A DNA stretch of 64,000 bases from positions 1 through 64,000 of the forward strand of contig SCUD01000035.1 in assembly GCA_004297335.1 (NCBI GenBank), written 5' to 3'. The stretch comes from Gammaproteobacteria bacterium. GTDB lineage: Bacteria > Pseudomonadota > Gammaproteobacteria > Steroidobacterales > Steroidobacteraceae. Below are positions 21,422 through 30,750 of this stretch, piece by piece. The notes beneath the pieces were generated by a model. That model was not told where the DNA came from. It saw only the letters and a program-made list of their open reading frames with translations, and did not search any database. Both the position numbers and the translations under genes were made by a program. The first letter of the stretch is position 1; every line of letters begins with the position of its first letter.

Positions 21422-21508
21422 TGGTGCCGGGAGCGAGACTCGAACTCGCACGGTGTTGCCACCGGTGGATTTTGAGTCCACTGCGTCTACCGATTCCGCC
21501 ATCCCGGC
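21422..21508 (-). tRNA. tRNA-Leu (anticodon CAA)
   Basis: An 87-base class II tRNA including an encoded CCA end. The acceptor strands are GCCGGGA and TCCCGGC. The anticodon stem-loop has the seven-base loop CTCAAAA, giving anticodon CAA (reads UUG). A long variable arm follows, and the T arm contains GTTCGAGTC. It lies upstream of the sigma factor gene on the same strand. Confidence 0.95.
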
Positions 21509-21521
21509 CCTGCGGGTGGCG

Positions 21522-21527
21522 AGTATA
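21522..21527 (-). promoter_or_regulatory. Candidate -10 box for tRNA-Leu
   Basis: Read on the minus strand this is TATACT, followed by a GC-rich discriminator. It ends 13 bases before the mature tRNA 5' end, as in stringently controlled tRNA promoters. No good -35 hexamer is visible. Confidence 0.4.
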
Positions 21528-21595
21528 CGGTGAGCCCGGGCACCCTGCCTCATCCGGCGCTTGGCAAGGCTGGCCGCGCCCCCGACAATCCCAAC

Positions 21596-22138
21596 ATGAA
21601 ATACTGCTCGCACTGTGGCGCCGCGGTCACGCTGCAGGTTCCGACCGGCGATAACCGGCCGCGGCACGTCTGTGCCGCCTGCGGGACTGTCCATTACCAG
21701 AATCCGAAGATCGTTGCCGGCTGCGTGGTCGAGCATGCGGGTCGCATCCTGCTGTGCCGGCGCGCGATCGAACCGCGCCGCGGCTACTGGACGATCCCGG
21801 CGGGGTTCATGGAGAACGAGGAGACCCTGCAGCAGGCGGCCGCCCGCGAGTGCCTCGAGGAAGCCCTGGCCGAGGTCGAGATCGCCGACCTGTGTGCAGT
21901 GGTCCACGTGCTGCACGCGCACCAGGTCCATGTGATGTTCCGCGCCGATCTCCCGGAGCCCCGCTTTGGAGTCGGCGAGGAGAGCCTCGAGGTCGGGCTC
22001 TACGACGAGGCCGATATCCCGTGGCCGGAGATCGCTTTTCCGAGCGTCAGCTTCGCCCTGCGCCGCTATCTCGAGGACCGCGCCGCCGGCCGCCGCGGCC
22101 TGCATTACACGACGATCGACCGTCGTTCCCCGGGCTGA
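21596..22138 (+). CDS. Nudix hydrolase with N-terminal zinc ribbon
   Basis: Protein of 180 residues. Two CxxC pairs (CSHC and CAAC) form an N-terminal zinc ribbon, as in NudC-like and ADP-ribose pyrophosphatase-related families. The Nudix box begins [20 protein letters not shown], but the conserved glycine after REUxEEx is replaced by leucine. The substrate cannot be told from sequence. Known relatives hydrolyse NADH, ADP-ribose or other nucleoside diphosphates. I chose the ATG at 21596 (MKYCSHCG), because it places the zinc ribbon at the very start as in relatives. Confidence 0.88.
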   Translation: MKYCSHCGAAVTLQVPTGDNRPRHVCAACGTVHYQNPKIVAGCVVEHAGRILLCRRAIEPRRGYWTIPAGFMENEETLQQAAARECLEEALAEVEIADLCAVVHVLHAHQVHVMFRADLPEPRFGVGEESLEVGLYDEADIPWPEIAFPSVSFALRRYLEDRAAGRRGLHYTTIDRRSPG

Positions 22139-22211
22139 GGCCCCGGCCCGGGCCGGTGGCCTGTGGCAAAATGCATCCGTTCACGTCGTTTCCGCCCGAG
22201 GAGTTCCAGGG

Positions 22212-22535
22212 ATGGCCTTTGTCGTTACGGAGAGTTGCATCAAGTGCAAGTACATGGACTGCGTCGAGGTCTGTCCGGTGGACTGCTTCCACGAGGGCCC
22301 GAATTTCCTGGTGATCGACCCCGAGGAGTGCATCGACTGCACGCTCTGTGAACCGGAGTGCCCGGTCGAGGCCATCTGTTCCGAGGAGGATGTGCCGGAG
22401 GGCCAGCGGCCGTTCCAGGCGCTGAATGCCGAACTGGCGAAAAAATGGCCGACGATCACGCGGCGCGGCGAACCGCCGGCCGACGCCGATCAGTGGAAAA
22501 GCGTCAAGGACAAGCTCGGCCTGCTCGAACGCTGA
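22212..22535 (+). CDS. fdxA: Seven-iron ferredoxin FdxA
   Basis: Ferredoxin of 107 residues with one [3Fe-4S] and one [4Fe-4S] cluster, Azotobacter FdI type. Cysteines at 9, 12, 17, 21 and 25 and at 40, 43, 46 and 50 ([12 protein letters not shown]) fit the family pattern exactly. GAGGAG precedes the ATG at 22212 ([12 protein letters not shown]). A longer frame upstream overlaps the Nudix gene and is not real. It carries low-potential electrons; the partner is unknown. It faces dsbC tail to tail with only 10 bases between. Confidence 0.95.
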   Translation: MAFVVTESCIKCKYMDCVEVCPVDCFHEGPNFLVIDPEECIDCTLCEPECPVEAICSEEDVPEGQRPFQALNAELAKKWPTITRRGEPPADADQWKSVKDKLGLLER

Positions 22536-22545
22536 GGCCGCTGGC

Positions 22546-23298
22546 TCAGTCGCCTGCGGCGCTGGCGGCCGTGCCGGACAGCAGCTGCGCGAGCTGCGCC
22601 GCCGGCAGGTAACCGCCGATGTACTCGCCGCTGTCGCTGATGATGCCCGGCGTACCGCGGATCCCGAGCTGGCGACCGAGCTCGTAGTGTTCGGCGACCG
22701 GCGTCTTGCAGCGACCGGCCTTGATCGTCTCGCCCCGCTTGGCCCGGGTCAGCGCGTCCCGGCGATCGGTGCTGCACCAGACCGCCTCGGCCTGGTGCCA
22801 GGAATCACTGTCCGGCCCGCCGCGCGGGAACATCAGGTAGCGGACCCGGATGCCGAGCCGGTTCAGCTCCGCCATGTCCTGATGCAGCCGGCGACAGTAG
22901 GTGCAGTCGATGTCGGTGAAAACGGTCACGACATGGCGCGCCGTCCCGGCCGGCGCGAACACGATCGCGGCTTCATCACCGACGCCCGCGAGCAGCGCCA
23001 GCCGGCCCTGCCGGCGCCGCTTCTCGGTGAGATTGTCGCGGGTCTGCAGGTCGAACAGGTCGCCATCGATGTAATGGCGGCCGTCGGCAGAGGCGTAACC
23101 GACCTCGGCGCCGCGGCGGACTTCGTACAACCCCGGAATCGGCGATGCCTGGATGTCCTCCACCGCGACGTCCAGGCGCTTCGCGATCTCGGCCCTCGCG
23201 TCCGGGCTGCGGCCCTGCTGGGCCCCGGTTGGCGGCACAGCCGCAACCAGCGGGACAGCCATCAGGACGGGCAGGATGAAATGCAGGCGGGGGGACAT
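22546..23298 (-). CDS. dsbC: Thiol:disulfide interchange protein DsbC
   Basis: Periplasmic disulfide isomerase of about 250 residues with an N-terminal signal peptide. An N-terminal dimerisation domain contains GLYEVRRGAEVGYASADGRHYIDGDLFDL. A thioredoxin-fold domain carries the active site DIDCTYCRRLH (CTYC in place of CGYC) and the cis-proline loop GTPG. A second cysteine pair (C in VWCSTD and C in GRCKTP) matches the structural disulfide of DsbC. I prefer the second ATG at 23298, which has GGAGG upstream. The first, at 23316, has none and would add six residues. Confidence 0.92.
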   Translation of the reverse strand: MSPRLHFILPVLMAVPLVAAVPPTGAQQGRSPDARAEIAKRLDVAVEDIQASPIPGLYEVRRGAEVGYASADGRHYIDGDLFDLQTRDNLTEKRRRQGRLALLAGVGDEAAIVFAPAGTARHVVTVFTDIDCTYCRRLHQDMAELNRLGIRVRYLMFPRGGPDSDSWHQAEAVWCSTDRRDALTRAKRGETIKAGRCKTPVAEHYELGRQLGIRGTPGIISDSGEYIGGYLPAAQLAQLLSGTAASAAGD

Positions 23299-23374
23299 GC
23301 GCGGGGAAGCCTCCATGGCAGTTCGACCGGCTCCGGCGCCGGTGGTTCAGCCGGGCGCAGTCTAGCAGAGGCCG

Positions 23375-24334
23375 TCAGCCGCGCGGATGGTGCTGCGCGT
23401 GCAGTTCCTTCATGCGCTCGCGAGCCACGTGCGTGTAGATCTGGGTCGTGGACAGGTCGCTGTGACCGAGCAGCATCTGGACGACACGCAGGTCGGCGCC
23501 GTGGTTGAGCAGATGCGTGGCAAACGCGTGGCGCAGCGTGTGTGGCGACAGCTCGCGCTCGATGCCGGCCTTGCGCGCGTAGCGCTTGATGATGTGCCAG
23601 AAGGCCTGCCGGGTCATCCGGTCGCCGCGCCGGGTCGGGAACAGGTGGTCCGTCTGCCGGTCCAGCAGGATCTCCCCGCGCGCACCGTTCAGGAATTCGG
23701 AAAGCCAGCGCACCGCCTCCTCGCCGAGCGGAATCAGCCGCTCGCGATTGCCCTTGCCGACGATGCGGATGACACCCTGGTTCAGGTTGACCTGGTTGTG
23801 CCGCAGGCTGACGAGCTCCGACACCCGCAGGCCGGTCGCGTAGAGGACCTCGAGCATGGTCCGGTCGCGGAAGCCGAGCGGATCGCTGGTCAGCGGCGCG
23901 GCCAGCAGCGAGTCCACCTGGCCCTCGGTCAGTGACTTCGGCAGGGCGCGCCCGATCTTGGGCATCGCGATCTGCGCGGTCGGATCCTCGCGGAGCACAC
24001 CCTCGCGGACCAGGTGACGGAAGAAGCGGCGGAAGCTCGACAGCTGGCGCGCGGTCGAGCGCGGTTGCGCGCCGGTCTCGACGCGCCAGGCGATGAAGCC
24101 CAGCAGGTCGTTGCGACCCGCGCGCGGCAGCGCCAGGCTGCGGCCGCGCAGCCAGCGCGACAGTGCGCCGAGGTCGGCACGGTAGGCGGCGAGCGTGTTC
24201 GGCGACAGGCCACGCTCCATCCAGACCGCCTCGAGAAAGCGCGTGACTACCGGCTCGACGCCGTCATCGGCCGCGGCCACCGCGGCCAGTGTCGACGTGC
24301 GCAGCGCGGTGGATGACTTCAAGGCGATGGTCAT
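23375..24334 (-). CDS. xerD: Site-specific tyrosine recombinase XerD
   Basis: Tyrosine recombinase of 319 residues that resolves chromosome dimers at dif together with XerC. The catalytic residues are visible: Arg in ATGLRVSEL, Lys in VGKGNRERLIPL, H-x2-R in HTLRHAFATHL, His in LLGHSDLSTTQIYTHV and the nucleophile Tyr in the same stretch. An N-terminal SAM-like DNA-binding domain precedes it. I chose the ATG at 24334 (MTIALKSS) with AGGA upstream. Its position beside dsbC matches other gammaproteobacteria and favours XerD over XerC. Confidence 0.93.
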   Translation of the reverse strand: MTIALKSSTALRTSTLAAVAAADDGVEPVVTRFLEAVWMERGLSPNTLAAYRADLGALSRWLRGRSLALPRAGRNDLLGFIAWRVETGAQPRSTARQLSSFRRFFRHLVREGVLREDPTAQIAMPKIGRALPKSLTEGQVDSLLAAPLTSDPLGFRDRTMLEVLYATGLRVSELVSLRHNQVNLNQGVIRIVGKGNRERLIPLGEEAVRWLSEFLNGARGEILLDRQTDHLFPTRRGDRMTRQAFWHIIKRYARKAGIERELSPHTLRHAFATHLLNHGADLRVVQMLLGHSDLSTTQIYTHVARERMKELHAQHHPRG

Positions 24335-24530
24335 TCGCGTTCCTGCTCTTCGCTCCGGACGGCGCGGCGCGCGCGCCCGGCGGTTGCCAACGGGTCTTTT
24401 CGACAGAATGCGGGCGCAGTATGGTGCGCGGTCGCTGGCGAGGGGCGTGAAGTGGCTCACAGACCCCCATGCTCGTTAACATAACCGGACCTGTATCACA
24501 CAACATGACCAGCCGGGGGAATCGCGGTTC

Positions 24531-25244
24531 ATGAGTTTCCATCCATTGCGACTGCTGTGGGCCGGATGGATGTGGCTGCTGCTCGCGATCATGGTACTCG
24601 CTGCGGCAGTGGCGGTCCTGTTGCTGCCGTCGCTGCCGGCACGCCGCCGGGCCGCGCGGGCGATCGGCCGCAGCTACTTCTGGCTGGCCGGCATGCCACT
24701 GCACTACCAGGGCCTCGAGCGACTGCCGCCGGGACCCTGCATCGTGGTTGCCAATCATTCCAGCTACCTCGACGGGCCACTGCTGTTTGCGGCGCTGCCG
24801 CCGCGCTTCGCCTTGGTGATCAAGAAGGAGGCATCGCGCATTCCCGTGGCCGGCAGGCTGCTCACGCGCATGGGCCACCAGTTCGTGGAGCGATTCGACC
24901 GCCACGAGGGCGCCAACGACGCCCGGCGCATCCTGCGCGCCGTCGCCGCCGGCGAATCGGTGGCCTTTTTCCCGGAGGGGACCTTCAGCGACCGCGACGG
25001 GCTGGCGCGCTTCCATGCCGGCGCGTTCGCCACCGCCGTCCGGGCTGGCGTCCCGGTCGCCCCGGTTGTCATCCGCGGCACGCGCCGGGCCTTGCGTTCC
25101 GGAACCTGGATGCCTCGCCGGACCCGGCTCGAGGTCGTGGCCCTCGATCCTCTGCCGCCCGCGCCCGGCGATGATGCCGCCGCGCGGTTGCGGGATCTCG
25201 CCCGCGAGCGCATGGGCACCGTCCTCGGTGAAGGCTTGCTCTAA
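24531..25244 (+). CDS. Lysophospholipid acyltransferase (PlsC family)
   Basis: 1-acyl-glycerol-3-phosphate O-acyltransferase family member of 237 residues. A membrane anchor lies at about residues 10-33. Motif I is NHSSYLD (H76, D81, the HX4D pair). Motif III is FFPEGTFSD, and VAPVVIRGTRR gives the fourth conserved block. It likely adds the second acyl chain in phospholipid synthesis, though paralogues with other acceptors exist. It converges with icmF, 18 bases apart. Confidence 0.88.
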   Translation: MSFHPLRLLWAGWMWLLLAIMVLAAAVAVLLLPSLPARRRAARAIGRSYFWLAGMPLHYQGLERLPPGPCIVVANHSSYLDGPLLFAALPPRFALVIKKEASRIPVAGRLLTRMGHQFVERFDRHEGANDARRILRAVAAGESVAFFPEGTFSDRDGLARFHAGAFATAVRAGVPVAPVVIRGTRRALRSGTWMPRRTRLEVVALDPLPPAPGDDAAARLRDLARERMGTVLGEGLL

Positions 25245-25262
25245 CCGGAGCCGCGTCGCTGC

Positions 25263-28200
25263 CTACATGCTCCGCCGGTACTGCCCGCCGACGGTGTAGA
25301 GGGCCCGGGTGATGCGCCCGAGCGAAGCGACCCGCACGGTGTCCATCAGTTCGGCGAACAGGTTGCCGCCCTGCACCGCGACCTGCTGCAGCCGCGCCAG
25401 CGCGGCCTCCTGCCCGCCGGCATGCGCCGCATTGCAGGCCCGCACGCCCGCCACCTGGGCCTGCTTTTCCGCCTCGGTCGAACGAATCAGCTCCGCACCG
25501 CGGATCTCGTCCGGGTTGGCGCGATCGGGCAGGAAGGTGTTGACACCGATGATCGGCAGGCTGCCGTCATGCTTTTTCCGCTCGTAGAGCAGCGACTCTT
25601 CCTGGATCCGTCCGCGCTGGTACATCGTCTCCATCGCACCCAGCACGCCACCGCGCGCGGACAAGCGCTCGAACTCGCGCCAGACGGCCTCCTCGACCTG
25701 GTCGGTCAGCTGGCTGATCACGAACGAGCCCTGCCAGGGATTCTGGTTGTGGTTGAGGCCGAGCTCGCGCGCGATGATCAGCTGGATGGCGACCGCGCGA
25801 CGCACACTCTCCTCGGTCGGCGTGGTCAGTGCCTCGTCGTAGGCGTTCGTATGCAGGCTGTTGCAGCTGTCGAACAGCGCGTACAGCGCCTGCAGCGTCG
25901 TGCGGATGTCATTGAACTGGATCTCGCGGGCGTGCAGCGAACGCCCGGAAGTCTGGATGTGGTACTTGAGCATCTGGCTGCGCGGCCCGGCGCCGTAGCG
26001 CTCGCGCAGCGCGCGCGCCCAGATGCGGCGCGCAACCCGGCCGATCACCGCATACTCCGGATCCATGCCGTTCGAGAAGAAGAACGACAGGTTCGGGGCG
26101 AAGTCGTCCACGCGCATGCCACGCGCCAGGTAGTACTCGACGATCGTGAAGCCGTTCGCCAGCGTGAAGGCGAGCTGCGTGACCGGGTTCGCGCCGGCCT
26201 CGGCGATGTGATAGCCGGAGACCGACACCGAGTAGAAGTTCCGCACCCCCTGGTCGATGAAGTGCTGCTGCACGTCGCCCATCAGCCGCAGTGCGAACTC
26301 GGTCGAGAAGATGCAGGTGTTCTGCGCCTGGTCCTCCTTGAGGATGTCGGCCTGCACGGTGCCGCGCACGCGCGCGAGCGCCTCGGCGCGGATCCGCTCG
26401 TAGGTCGGGCGATCGAGGATCTCGGCGCCGCTGACACCGAGCAGCCCGAGGCCGCTGCCGTCGTGTCCGGGTGGCAGTTCGCCGCGATAACCCGGCCGCT
26501 CGCGACCCGCAAAGCGCGCCGCGAGCGCCGCCTCGACCTCCGCCCAGCGCCCCTCGGCGCGCAGCCAGCGCTCGACCTGCTGGTCGATCGCGGTGTTCAG
26601 GAACATCGCCAGGATCATCGGCGCCGGCCCGTTGATGGTCATCGACACCGAGGTCGAGGGCGCACACAGGTCGAAGCCGGAATACAGGCGCTTCATGTCA
26701 TCGAGCGTCGCGACCGACACGCCCGAGTTGCCGATGCGCCCGTAGATGTCCGGCCGTTCATCCGGATCCTCGCCATACAGCGTGACCGAATCGAAGGCCG
26801 TCGACAGCCGCACCGAACGGTGCCCGCGCGCGAGATAATGAAAGCGTCGGTTGGTGCGCTCCGGCATGCCCTCGCCGGCGAACATCCGCGTGGGATCCTC
26901 GTCCTCCCGCCGGTAGGGATAGATGCCTCCGGTGTACGGATAGGAGCCTGGCAGGTTCTCCTCCAGCAGGAACGCGAGCTGTTCGCCCCAGTCACCGCTC
27001 TGCGGCACCGCGATTTTCGGCAGCCGCAGCCCCGACAGCGACTCCGTGTAGTTGGCACCCGCGACCTCGCGGTCGCGCACCCGGTAGCGATACTCCTCCG
27101 CCGTCGCCGCTTGCGCCCGCGTCGGCCAGTCCCGGAGCAGCGCCAGGTTGCTTGCGCCGATGGCTGCCAGTGCGTGGCCGTACTCCTCCCGGAGCCGCGC
27201 GAGTGAAGCATCCGCGGCCGCGGATGCATCGGCCGCAACCGGCTCGAGCGGCGCCGGCAACGCCGGGTCGGCGAGAGCCTCCAGTGCGCGCCACAAACCC
27301 TGCGCCCGGCTCGCGGCAGCGGCCGCCTCCCCCGCACGGCGGCGCGTCTCACGCCCGCCTGCGGCGATCTCGGCCAGGTAGCCGACCCGCTCGCCCGGGA
27401 TGATGGCCTGGCGGCGCGGCGTGCCGAGTGGCGCGACGGTGACCGGCAACCATGGCTGCTGCTGGCCCCAGCCCGTGTGCAGCCGCGCGCACAGCGCCGC
27501 AAACAGCGCATTCACGCCGGCGTCGTTGAACTGGCTGGCGATGGTCGGATACACGGGCAGCTGCTCCGGTGGCAGCTCGAACAGCTTGCGGTTGCGCGCG
27601 ACCTGCCGGCGCACGTCGCGCAGCGCATCCTCGGCCCCCTGCTTCTCGTACTTGTTCAGCGCGACGAAATCGGCGAAGTCGAGCATGTCGATCTTCTCGA
27701 GCTGGCTCGCCGCGCCGTAATCGGCGGTCATCACGTACAACGACAGGTCGACCAGGTCGACGATCTCGGTATCGCTCTGGCCGATGCCCGCGGTCTCGAC
27801 GATCACGAGGTCGAAGTCCGCCGACTGCACCAGCCGCAGGACGTCGCCGAGCACGGCGCTCGTCGCCAGGTGCTGGCGGCGCGTCGCCAGCGAGCGCATG
27901 AAGATGCGCCCGCCGGCCAGTGAGTTCATCCGGATCCGGTCCCCGAGCAGCGCGCCACCACTGCGGCGACGGGTCGGATCCATCGCGATGACCGCGACGC
28001 GGCGGCCCGGGAAGCAGCGCAGGATGCGCGCGAGCAGTTCGTCGGTCAGCGATGACTTGCCGGCGCCGCCGGTACCGGTGATACCGAGTACCGGCGCCCG
28101 GACCCCGGGCTGCGAACCGAGGTCACGCACCCGCGCCGCCAGTGGCCCCTCGCGGTCCCGTTCGAGCGCCGAGATCGCGCGCGCGAGGCCGACCGGATCG

Positions 28201-28712
28201 GCGGCGGAGACCGCGCTGCCCGCGAAGGCCGGCCGCGCCACGGCGCCGACCCGCCGCAGCACGTCCTCGATCATGCCGTCGAGGCCGAGCCGCTGGCCAT
28301 CCTCCGGGGTGTAGATCTTCTCGATGCCGGCGGCCTCGAGCGCCGCGATCTCCTCCGGCGCGATCGTGCCGCCGCCACCGACCACGACGCGGATGTGCCC
28401 GGCGTTCTGCGCGCGAAGCTCCGCCAGGAGGTAGCGGAAATACTCGTTGTGACCACCCTGGTAGCTGCTGATGGCGATGCCGTCGGCGTCCTCCTGGATA
28501 GCCGCGCCGACGAGGTCGGCGACGCTGCGGTTGTGGCCGAGGTGCACGACTTCGGCACCGTGGGCCTGCAGCAGGCGGCGGATCACATTGATCGCCGCAT
28601 CGTGACCATCGAACAACGAGGCGGCGGTGATGAAACGCAGCGGCTCGCGCCGCTCCCCGGCTGACGCCGGATCATCGCGGTCTTCCGGGGTCCGGGCAAG
28701 CGGTTGACTCAC
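25263..28712 (-). CDS. icmF: Fused acyl-CoA mutase IcmF (isobutyryl-CoA mutase/G-protein chaperone)
   Basis: B12-dependent mutase of about 1149 residues that rearranges isobutyryl-CoA and n-butyryl-CoA, and in studied homologues also isovaleryl-CoA and pivalyl-CoA. Domains in order are: cobalamin-binding with SLFDGHDAAIN; the MeaI GTPase chaperone with GITGTGGAGKSSL, DPTRRRSGGALLGDR, ETAGIGQSDTEIVDL and NKYE in place of NKxD; a linker; and the mutase barrel with DPTRMFAGEGMPERTNRRF and QNTCIFSTEFALR. No ATG fits the N-terminus. I use GTG at 28712, which leaves a 27-residue leader before EPLRFITAASLFDGH. An ATG at 28874 adds unrelated sequence. It is divergent from a TetR gene and heads the acyl-CoA catabolism region. 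Confidence 0.93.
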   Translation of the reverse strand: MSQPLARTPEDRDDPASAGERREPLRFITAASLFDGHDAAINVIRRLLQAHGAEVVHLGHNRSVADLVGAAIQEDADGIAISSYQGGHNEYFRYLLAELRAQNAGHIRVVVGGGGTIAPEEIAALEAAGIEKIYTPEDGQRLGLDGMIEDVLRRVGAVARPAFAGSAVSAADPVGLARAISALERDREGPLAARVRDLGSQPGVRAPVLGITGTGGAGKSSLTDELLARILRCFPGRRVAVIAMDPTRRRSGGALLGDRIRMNSLAGGRIFMRSLATRRQHLATSAVLGDVLRLVQSADFDLVIVETAGIGQSDTEIVDLVDLSLYVMTADYGAASQLEKIDMLDFADFVALNKYEKQGAEDALRDVRRQVARNRKLFELPPEQLPVYPTIASQFNDAGVNALFAALCARLHTGWGQQQPWLPVTVAPLGTPRRQAIIPGERVGYLAEIAAGGRETRRRAGEAAAAASRAQGLWRALEALADPALPAPLEPVAADASAAADASLARLREEYGHALAAIGASNLALLRDWPTRAQAATAEEYRYRVRDREVAGANYTESLSGLRLPKIAVPQSGDWGEQLAFLLEENLPGSYPYTGGIYPYRREDEDPTRMFAGEGMPERTNRRFHYLARGHRSVRLSTAFDSVTLYGEDPDERPDIYGRIGNSGVSVATLDDMKRLYSGFDLCAPSTSVSMTINGPAPMILAMFLNTAIDQQVERWLRAEGRWAEVEAALAARFAGRERPGYRGELPPGHDGSGLGLLGVSGAEILDRPTYERIRAEALARVRGTVQADILKEDQAQNTCIFSTEFALRLMGDVQQHFIDQGVRNFYSVSVSGYHIAEAGANPVTQLAFTLANGFTIVEYYLARGMRVDDFAPNLSFFFSNGMDPEYAVIGRVARRIWARALRERYGAGPRSQMLKYHIQTSGRSLHAREIQFNDIRTTLQALYALFDSCNSLHTNAYDEALTTPTEESVRRAVAIQLIIARELGLNHNQNPWQGSFVISQLTDQVEEAVWREFERLSARGGVLGAMETMYQRGRIQEESLLYERKKHDGSLPIIGVNTFLPDRANPDEIRGAELIRSTEAEKQAQVAGVRACNAAHAGGQEAALARLQQVAVQGGNLFAELMDTVRVASLGRITRALYTVGGQYRRSM

Positions 28713-28716
28713 GATG

Positions 28717-28746
28717 TTACCGATGAGTAAAATAACTGCAAGCAGT
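28717..28746. promoter_or_regulatory. Two inverted repeats between icmF and tetR
   Basis: TTAC-N6-GTAA (28717-28730) lies directly upstream of the icmF start. ACTGC-AA-GCAGT (28735-28746) follows four bases later. The pair sits in the divergent icmF/tetR promoter, where a TetR-type repressor would bind. Which of them is an operator is unproven. Confidence 0.4.
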
Positions 28747-28792
28747 ATCGACCCGGCGCTTGCCTCCGTCAAGCGCGGCGGCGGGAGAACAG

Positions 28793-29434
28793 GTGGCAGG
28801 ACACAGCCGGAACACAGCTTCGCCGCCCGGTCCGTCCCCGTGGAGCGGTGGGCGACGGCGACGGGATCGCGCATTGAAGCGCGAAGCGGTGATCCGCGCG
28901 GCTGCCCTCGCCTTCCGGGAGCGCGGCTACCACAACACCTCGCTCGACGACATCGCCGCCGAGCTCGGCGTCACCAAGCCGACGCTGTATTACTACGTCC
29001 GCAGCAAGCAGGATCTGTTGTTCGAGTGTTTCACGGCCGGGCTCGCGGGTATTTTTGCGGCGCTCGATGAGGCGCGGCTGTCCGCTGCCAGCGGGTGCGA
29101 GCGCCTGCGCATCGTGCTGCGCGGTTACGCGCTGGCGATCACCTCGGAGTTCGGCTGGTGCATGGTCCGGGCCGAGGATCAGGACCTCGATGCCGCGCTC
29201 GGCGCCCGGATCCGCGCACGCAAGGCCGAGATTGACCAGCAGATCCGCGCCCTGATCCGGGAAGGGATCGTCGATGGCTCGATCCGCGACTGCGATGCCA
29301 AGCTCACCGCCTTCGCGATCGCCGGTGCCCTGAACTGGATCGCGCACTGGCATCGGCAGGCCGAGGAACTCGGTCCCGGCGAGATCGCGGACCGGTTCAT
29401 CGGATTCTTCGAGGAAGGCCTGCGCCCGCGCTAG
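28793..29434 (+). CDS. TetR family transcriptional regulator
   Basis: Regulator of about 213 residues. The helix-turn-helix is at about residues 30-75 (AALAFRERGYHNTSLDDIAAELGVTKPTLYYYVRSKQDLL, split across the usual TetR pattern), followed by an all-helical ligand domain. I chose GTG at 28793 with GGGAGA upstream. A TTG at 28760 would add 11 residues without similarity. Divergence from icmF and adjacency to a thiolase suggest that it responds to an acyl-CoA, as do several catabolic TetR proteins. Confidence 0.9.
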   Translation: MAGHSRNTASPPGPSPWSGGRRRRDRALKREAVIRAAALAFRERGYHNTSLDDIAAELGVTKPTLYYYVRSKQDLLFECFTAGLAGIFAALDEARLSAASGCERLRIVLRGYALAITSEFGWCMVRAEDQDLDAALGARIRARKAEIDQQIRALIREGIVDGSIRDCDAKLTAFAIAGALNWIAHWHRQAEELGPGEIADRFIGFFEEGLRPR

Positions 29435-29461
29435 CGCCGGGGCCAGGCGAGACATTTTTCT

Positions 29462-29476
29462 TTTTGCAGGGCAAAA
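29462..29476. promoter_or_regulatory. Inverted repeat TTTTGC-N3-GCAAAA upstream of thiolase
   Basis: A perfect 6-base inverted repeat, TTTTGCAGGGCAAAA, 85 bases before the thiolase start. Related elements occur before the SDR gene at 37224. It is a likely operator shared by catabolic promoters. Confidence 0.5.
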
Positions 29477-29561
29477 TCAACCACCCGGATGGGCCGGCGC
29501 CGGCTGGAAGGCCCGGCCGGCAGAGCGGGAAACGAGCAATACTTCAATCAGGATCAAAGAC

Positions 29562-30743
29562 ATGCGAGACACTTCTGCCGTCATTCTCAGTGCCCGTCGC
29601 ACGCCGATCGGGGCTTTGCTCGGCTCGCTGGCCTCGGTCACGGCACCCGAACTTGGCGCCGCCGCACTGAAGGGCGCGGTGGAGGCGGCCGGTATCGAGG
29701 CTGCGTCCGTCGACGAGGTGATCCTCGGCTGCGTGCTGCCCGCCGGACAGGGCCAGGCCCCGGCCCGCCAGGCAGCGATCGCCGCTGGGGTGCCCGCCTC
29801 GGTCCCGGCAACGACGATCAACAAGATGTGCGGATCCGGCATGAAGGCCGTCATGCTCGCGGCCGATCAGATCGCCGCCGGCAGTGCCGGCCTCGTGCTC
29901 GCCGGCGGCATCGAGTCGATGAGCAATGCGCCCTACCTGCTGCCGAAGGCCCGCGCCGGCTATCGCATGGGCCATGGCGAACTGCTCGATCACATGTTCT
30001 GTGACGGCCTGCAGAGCCCCTGGGACGGCCAGATGATGGGAGCATTCGGCGAGGCCACGGCGGCGAAATATGGATTCACGCGCGCGGCCCAGGATGCCTT
30101 TGCCGCCGAATCGGTGCGCCGCGCGCTCGCCGCCGTTGAATCAGGCGCCTTCGAGGCCGAAATCGCCCCGCTCACGATCCGCGACCGCAAGGGCGAGCGG
30201 ATCATCGCGCGCGACGAGACTCCTTTCACCTGCTCGATCGAGAAGATCCCGCAGCTGAAGCCGGCCTTCGCCAAGGACGGCACGGTCACCGCCGCGAGTT
30301 CCTCCTCCATCTCCGACGGCGCCGCGGCGCTCGTGATCGCGGGCGCCGGAGTGGCGAAGGATGCCGGATTGCGGCCGCTTGCACGCATCGTCGCCCACGC
30401 CTCGCACGCGCAGGCCCCGGAGTGGTTCACGACGGCACCGGTCGGCGCGGTACGGAAGGTGCTGGACCGCGCCGGCTGGAAGGCCGCTGACGTGGACCTG
30501 TTCGAGATCAATGAAGCCTTTGCGGTCGTGACGATGGCCGCGATGCAGGAGCTCGGCCTCGACCACAGCCGCGTCAACGTCCACGGCGGCGCCTGCGCGC
30601 TCGGGCATCCGATCGGTGCCTCGGGAGCCCGCATTCTCGCGACGCTGCTGCACGCGCTCGCCAGCCGCGGTGGCCGGCGCGGGGTCGCGTCGCTGTGCAT
30701 CGGCGGTGGCGAGGCGACTGCGATCGCCGTGGAACTGCTCTGA
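29562..30743 (+). CDS. Acetyl-CoA C-acyltransferase (thiolase)
   Basis: Thiolase II family enzyme of 393 residues. The acyl-carrying cysteine is C90 in INKMCGSGMKAVML. GGACALGHPIGASGARI carries the catalytic His, and CIGGGEATAIAVE carries the proton-donating Cys (usual form CIGGGQG). It probably cleaves acetoacetyl-CoA or 2-methylacetoacetyl-CoA, which fits the neighbouring leucine/isoleucine genes and the acetoacetyl-CoA synthetase at 43186. Start at ATG 29562 with AGGA upstream. It converges on the GntR gene. Confidence 0.94.
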   Translation: MRDTSAVILSARRTPIGALLGSLASVTAPELGAAALKGAVEAAGIEAASVDEVILGCVLPAGQGQAPARQAAIAAGVPASVPATTINKMCGSGMKAVMLAADQIAAGSAGLVLAGGIESMSNAPYLLPKARAGYRMGHGELLDHMFCDGLQSPWDGQMMGAFGEATAAKYGFTRAAQDAFAAESVRRALAAVESGAFEAEIAPLTIRDRKGERIIARDETPFTCSIEKIPQLKPAFAKDGTVTAASSSSISDGAAALVIAGAGVAKDAGLRPLARIVAHASHAQAPEWFTTAPVGAVRKVLDRAGWKAADVDLFEINEAFAVVTMAAMQELGLDHSRVNVHGGACALGHPIGASGARILATLLHALASRGGRRGVASLCIGGGEATAIAVELL

Positions 30744-30750
30744 GCGGAGC

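Noticed and set aside
21358..21462. Upstream extension of the sigma factor
   Set aside because: It would translate through the tRNA-Leu gene.
28713..28874. N-terminal extension of IcmF to an ATG at 28874
   Set aside because: It overlaps the divergent TetR gene and promoter and does not resemble IcmF N-termini; GTG at 28712 fits better.
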